64,000 nucleotides of DNA, taken from assembly GCA_963728855.1 (NCBI GenBank), contig CAVSLN010000013.1, positions 682,001 through 746,000 on the forward strand. The letters run 5' to 3'. This document shows positions 61,822 to 64,000 of this stretch, in pieces. How positions within the stretch are numbered: position 1 is the stretch's first letter; every line of letters starts with the position of its first letter. Both the position numbers and the translations under genes were made by a program. The DNA is from AC-43 sp963728855 (GTDB lineage: Bacteria > Actinomycetota > Actinomycetes > Mycobacteriales > Micromonosporaceae). The notes below the pieces were generated by a model that searched no databases, was not told the DNA's origin, and worked only from the letters and a program-made list of their open reading frames with translations.

Positions 61822-62809
61822 ATGACAGACGGCGCCGGGAACCCGTTGCGGGCCGAATACGAGGACCTTCCGGCGTATGCCGTGACGGCAAACCAGCTCG
61901 TGGCCTACAACACGGCCTACTGGCGTCAGCAACGGGGGCTGACGCAGGAGCAGTTAGGGAACCTGCTCGCGGAGCGGACCGGCCGCCCGTGGTCGAAAGC
62001 GACGGTCAGCGCGGCTGAGCGCTCATGGGATGGAAAGCGGGTCCGGCAGTTCGATGCCGACGAACTGGTGGCGCTGTGCTGGTCCCTGAACATCCCCCTG
62101 GGCGGGCTCTTCCTGCCCCCAACCGACGATGGCCAGCACACCCGTGCCGTTCTGGCGCTAGATCCGAACGGCGACGATCTCTCAATGCAGGACCTCCTCT
62201 TCGATGTGATCGAGGGCGTCGGGGACGAGACGGACGGCGGCGATATCTATGACCAACGATCGCGTGCTATCACCGACCGATACATGGGCGAGGGTTTCTC
62301 CGACTCTCTGGACGAGTTCATCGGCGCCGACCGCAGCCTTAGGCCACTGACCGACAGGGCCACAGAACTCCAGACCCGCCGCGACGTCCTCCGCGCCCTC
62401 GTCGAGGAAGCCGAGCAGGAATCTGCCCGCATCGCAACGCTCCTCGGCGAAGAAGACGAGTACCGCCAGGCGCGGCAGAGGTTGACGGAGTTCCTGGCCA
62501 GCGTCGATGAGTCAGAACTTGCGGCGGCCGGGGTCGACCGCAACATGCAGGGGACCGGGGTCCGTGGAGTACTTCAAGCTCAAGCGCACGCCGGCAGGTC
62601 GCGCCCTACTCAAGAAGATCACCGAGGCTGCGAGTGATGACTGCGGTAGCGAGCAGGCGGACATCTCGGCTGCCATACGAGACCGCATGAAGCGCAAGGC
62701 GGCCACTCAGAAAGCAGTTTCGGGAACTGCCGACGAGCCCGCGACCAGCGACGACACAGCCTCTGGCCACACGATGGCCACACCATCCGAGGGAGGCGAC
62801 GAGCATTGA
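61822..62809 (+). CDS. XRE-family regulator (plus side of the switch), probable 3' frame change
   Basis: The ATG at 61822 gives a helix-turn-helix (VAYNTAYWRQQRGLTQEQLG, NLLAERTGRPWSKATVSAAE) and a long helical C-terminus (RRDVLRALVEEAEQESARIA, LLGEEDEYRQARQRLTEFLA). As written the frame stops at 62637. In the next frame the sense continues VEYFKLKRTPAGRALLKKIT to 62809, where the stop overlaps the integrase TTG by three bases; I take 62809 as the natural end and one extra G near 62563 as the break. The protein probably controls both its operon with the integrase and the divergent repressor. Confidence 0.65.
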
Positions 62810-64000
62810 GAGGCTCGATCAAGCGCTACTGCGTCTGCCTCGACGACGCCGGCAAGCAGATGGGCACCCGATGCCCGAGATGGCCGCCAAGCCGAAGCAC
62901 GGCATGTTCGAGTACCGCGACCGGCTGCCCGCCACCGGCGGTGACCGGGAGTTCCGGCGGCGCGGCTTCGGCACGAAGAAGGCCGCGGAGGACTTCCGCA
63001 GCCGGGTCTACGAGATGTACGCCCTCGCCAAGGGCGACGCCCAGGCGACGGCGAGGATCGGTGACCTGATCTTCGAGAAGACCAGGCGCGGCGGCCAACT
63101 CCCGGCACTGGACGACGTGCGCCGGCGGCTCGGCCTGGGCCGCGACCTCGACCGCAGCCAGACCCTGGGGGAGTACCTGCCCGAGTGGCTGGCCGGGAAG
63201 CGGAAGCTCCGCGAGTCCACGGCCAGGCTGTACCGCGGGCACGTCGACCACTTCCTCGTGCCGCTGCTCGGGCATATCCCGCTCGACCGGCTGACCAGCG
63301 AACACATCGCCGACATGTTCGACCTCGTGACCGAGTGGAACGAGGAGATCCTGCCTCGCCAAGGAGGAGGGCCGCACGCCGGTCCTCGACCTGGACGTCC
63401 GGAAGCGGGTCCGGGGTGGTCGACATCGCGACCCAGCGAAGGATCTTCGCGACCCTGCGGACCGCGCTCAACACCGCGTGGAAGACGCGGAGGATCGACC
63501 ACAACCCGTGCCACTTCGTGGAGATGCCCACCGAGTACCGGGAGCCGGCCCGCACCTGGTCACCCGAGCAGGTGGCAGCGTTCATGGACTACTGCGAGAG
63601 CGTCCAGGACCGGCTGTCGGTGCTGTTCCGGCTGGTGCTGCTGCACGGGCTACGCCGCGGCGAGGCGGTCGGCGCGCGCCGGAGCAGGTTCGACCATCGC
63701 AAGCGTGACCTGATGGTGGCCCGTCCGCTGCTCCAACTCGGCGGGAAGATCGTCGAGAGCCGCCCGAAGACCCGGGCCGGCGAGCGCCCGGTCGTGCTCG
63801 ACGCAGGCACGGCCGACCTGGTGAAGCGTGAGTGCCGCGAGCGGGCCAAGGAGAAACTCGCCTGGGGCGCGGCGTACGCCGACAACGACCTGATCTTCTG
63901 CTGGGAAGACGGCACCCCGTACGGGCCGGACTACGTGTCCCGCCGGTTCCGGGAGCTGACCGTGGCGGCCGGCCTGCCCAGGATCAAGCTGCACGAGGGC
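62806..64000 (+). CDS. int: Tyrosine recombinase integrase, right-end, partial and with frame changes
   Basis: Readable sense: RGSIKRYC at the TTG 62806, then (one base lost near 62870) EMAAKPKHGMFEYRDRLPAT and FRRRGFGTKKAAEDFRSRVY, an arm-binding domain; a core-binding domain LRESTARLYRGHVDHFLVPL; after another change near 63360, RRIFATLRTALNTAWKTRRI; and the catalytic part with Arg I in LLHGLRRGEAVGARRSRF and PKTRAGERPVVLDAG. The His-x-x-Arg box and Tyr lie beyond 64000. This is the phage/AICE-type integrase expected to act on the tRNA-Ser site; it lies at the opposite end from the displaced half-tRNA. Confidence 0.8.

Overview
The window is high-GC actinobacterial DNA, most likely from a Micromonosporaceae-type genome. 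Pointers are the very strong third-position GC, frequent GTG starts, a bacterial proteasome activator (Bpa) with a C-terminal GQYL, and Streptomyces/Micromonospora-type conjugation genes. The species call is inference.

Region 1 (1-16.4 kb) is ordinary chromosome: an XRE/TPR regulator with an aldo/keto reductase, a DUF1810 protein, bpa, a MarR-GNAT fusion with a palindromic operator, an alpha/beta hydrolase and an ABC solute-binding protein (each broken once), then an envelope-glycan cluster (two large polytopic GT39-like proteins, a sulfotransferase, a GT87 protein, an acyltransferase-3), a threonine dehydratase-like enzyme and a GntR protein.

Region 2 (16.5-24 kb) is a scrap zone: a truncated Fic gene abutting an IS1380-type element, whose transposase is split into two oppositely oriented halves that join perfectly in frame when one 1.46 kb segment is flipped back; a truncated HExxH peptidase; a TAXI-like binding protein; a DUF4236 protein; and a small three-gene operon that looks toxin-antitoxin-like.

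Region 3 (about 24.03 kb to beyond 64 kb) is an integrated mobile element. Its left end is the 3' half of a tRNA-Ser(UGA) gene, a displaced attachment site. It carries: a plus-strand transfer module (25.5-38.4 kb) with small coupled genes, an ECF sigma factor, DUF2637 (Spd-like) protein, a VirD4/TraG-like ATPase, an FtsK-like TraB translocase and an XRE regulator; a minus-strand siphophage-type tail module (39.2-48.7 kb) with tape measure and minor tail proteins, preceded at 38.4 kb by an SGNH hydrolase, but no recognisable head or terminase genes; an internal broken tyrosine recombinase; a second DUF2637 gene; a minus-strand accessory/replication module (51.9-61.6 kb) with DUF5131, DUF4326, TOPRIM primase and RecA-fold helicase; and a right-end switch (61.4-62.8 kb) with divergent XRE regulators followed by the integrase, which runs off the window.

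Non-coding structure supports this reading. Seven copies of an 8-mer lie directly downstream of traB (candidate clt/TraB recognition sequences), a dense 8-mer iteron array lies beside the helicase (candidate origin), two ribbon-helix-helix genes each share a promoter region with palindromic repeats, and three intercistronic hairpins share stem and loop sequence. Many genes between 39 and 51.7 kb, and a few others, are interrupted by single-base indels while codon-level sense is preserved. These may be sequencing errors rather than decay, so the frameshifted entries give approximate spans.
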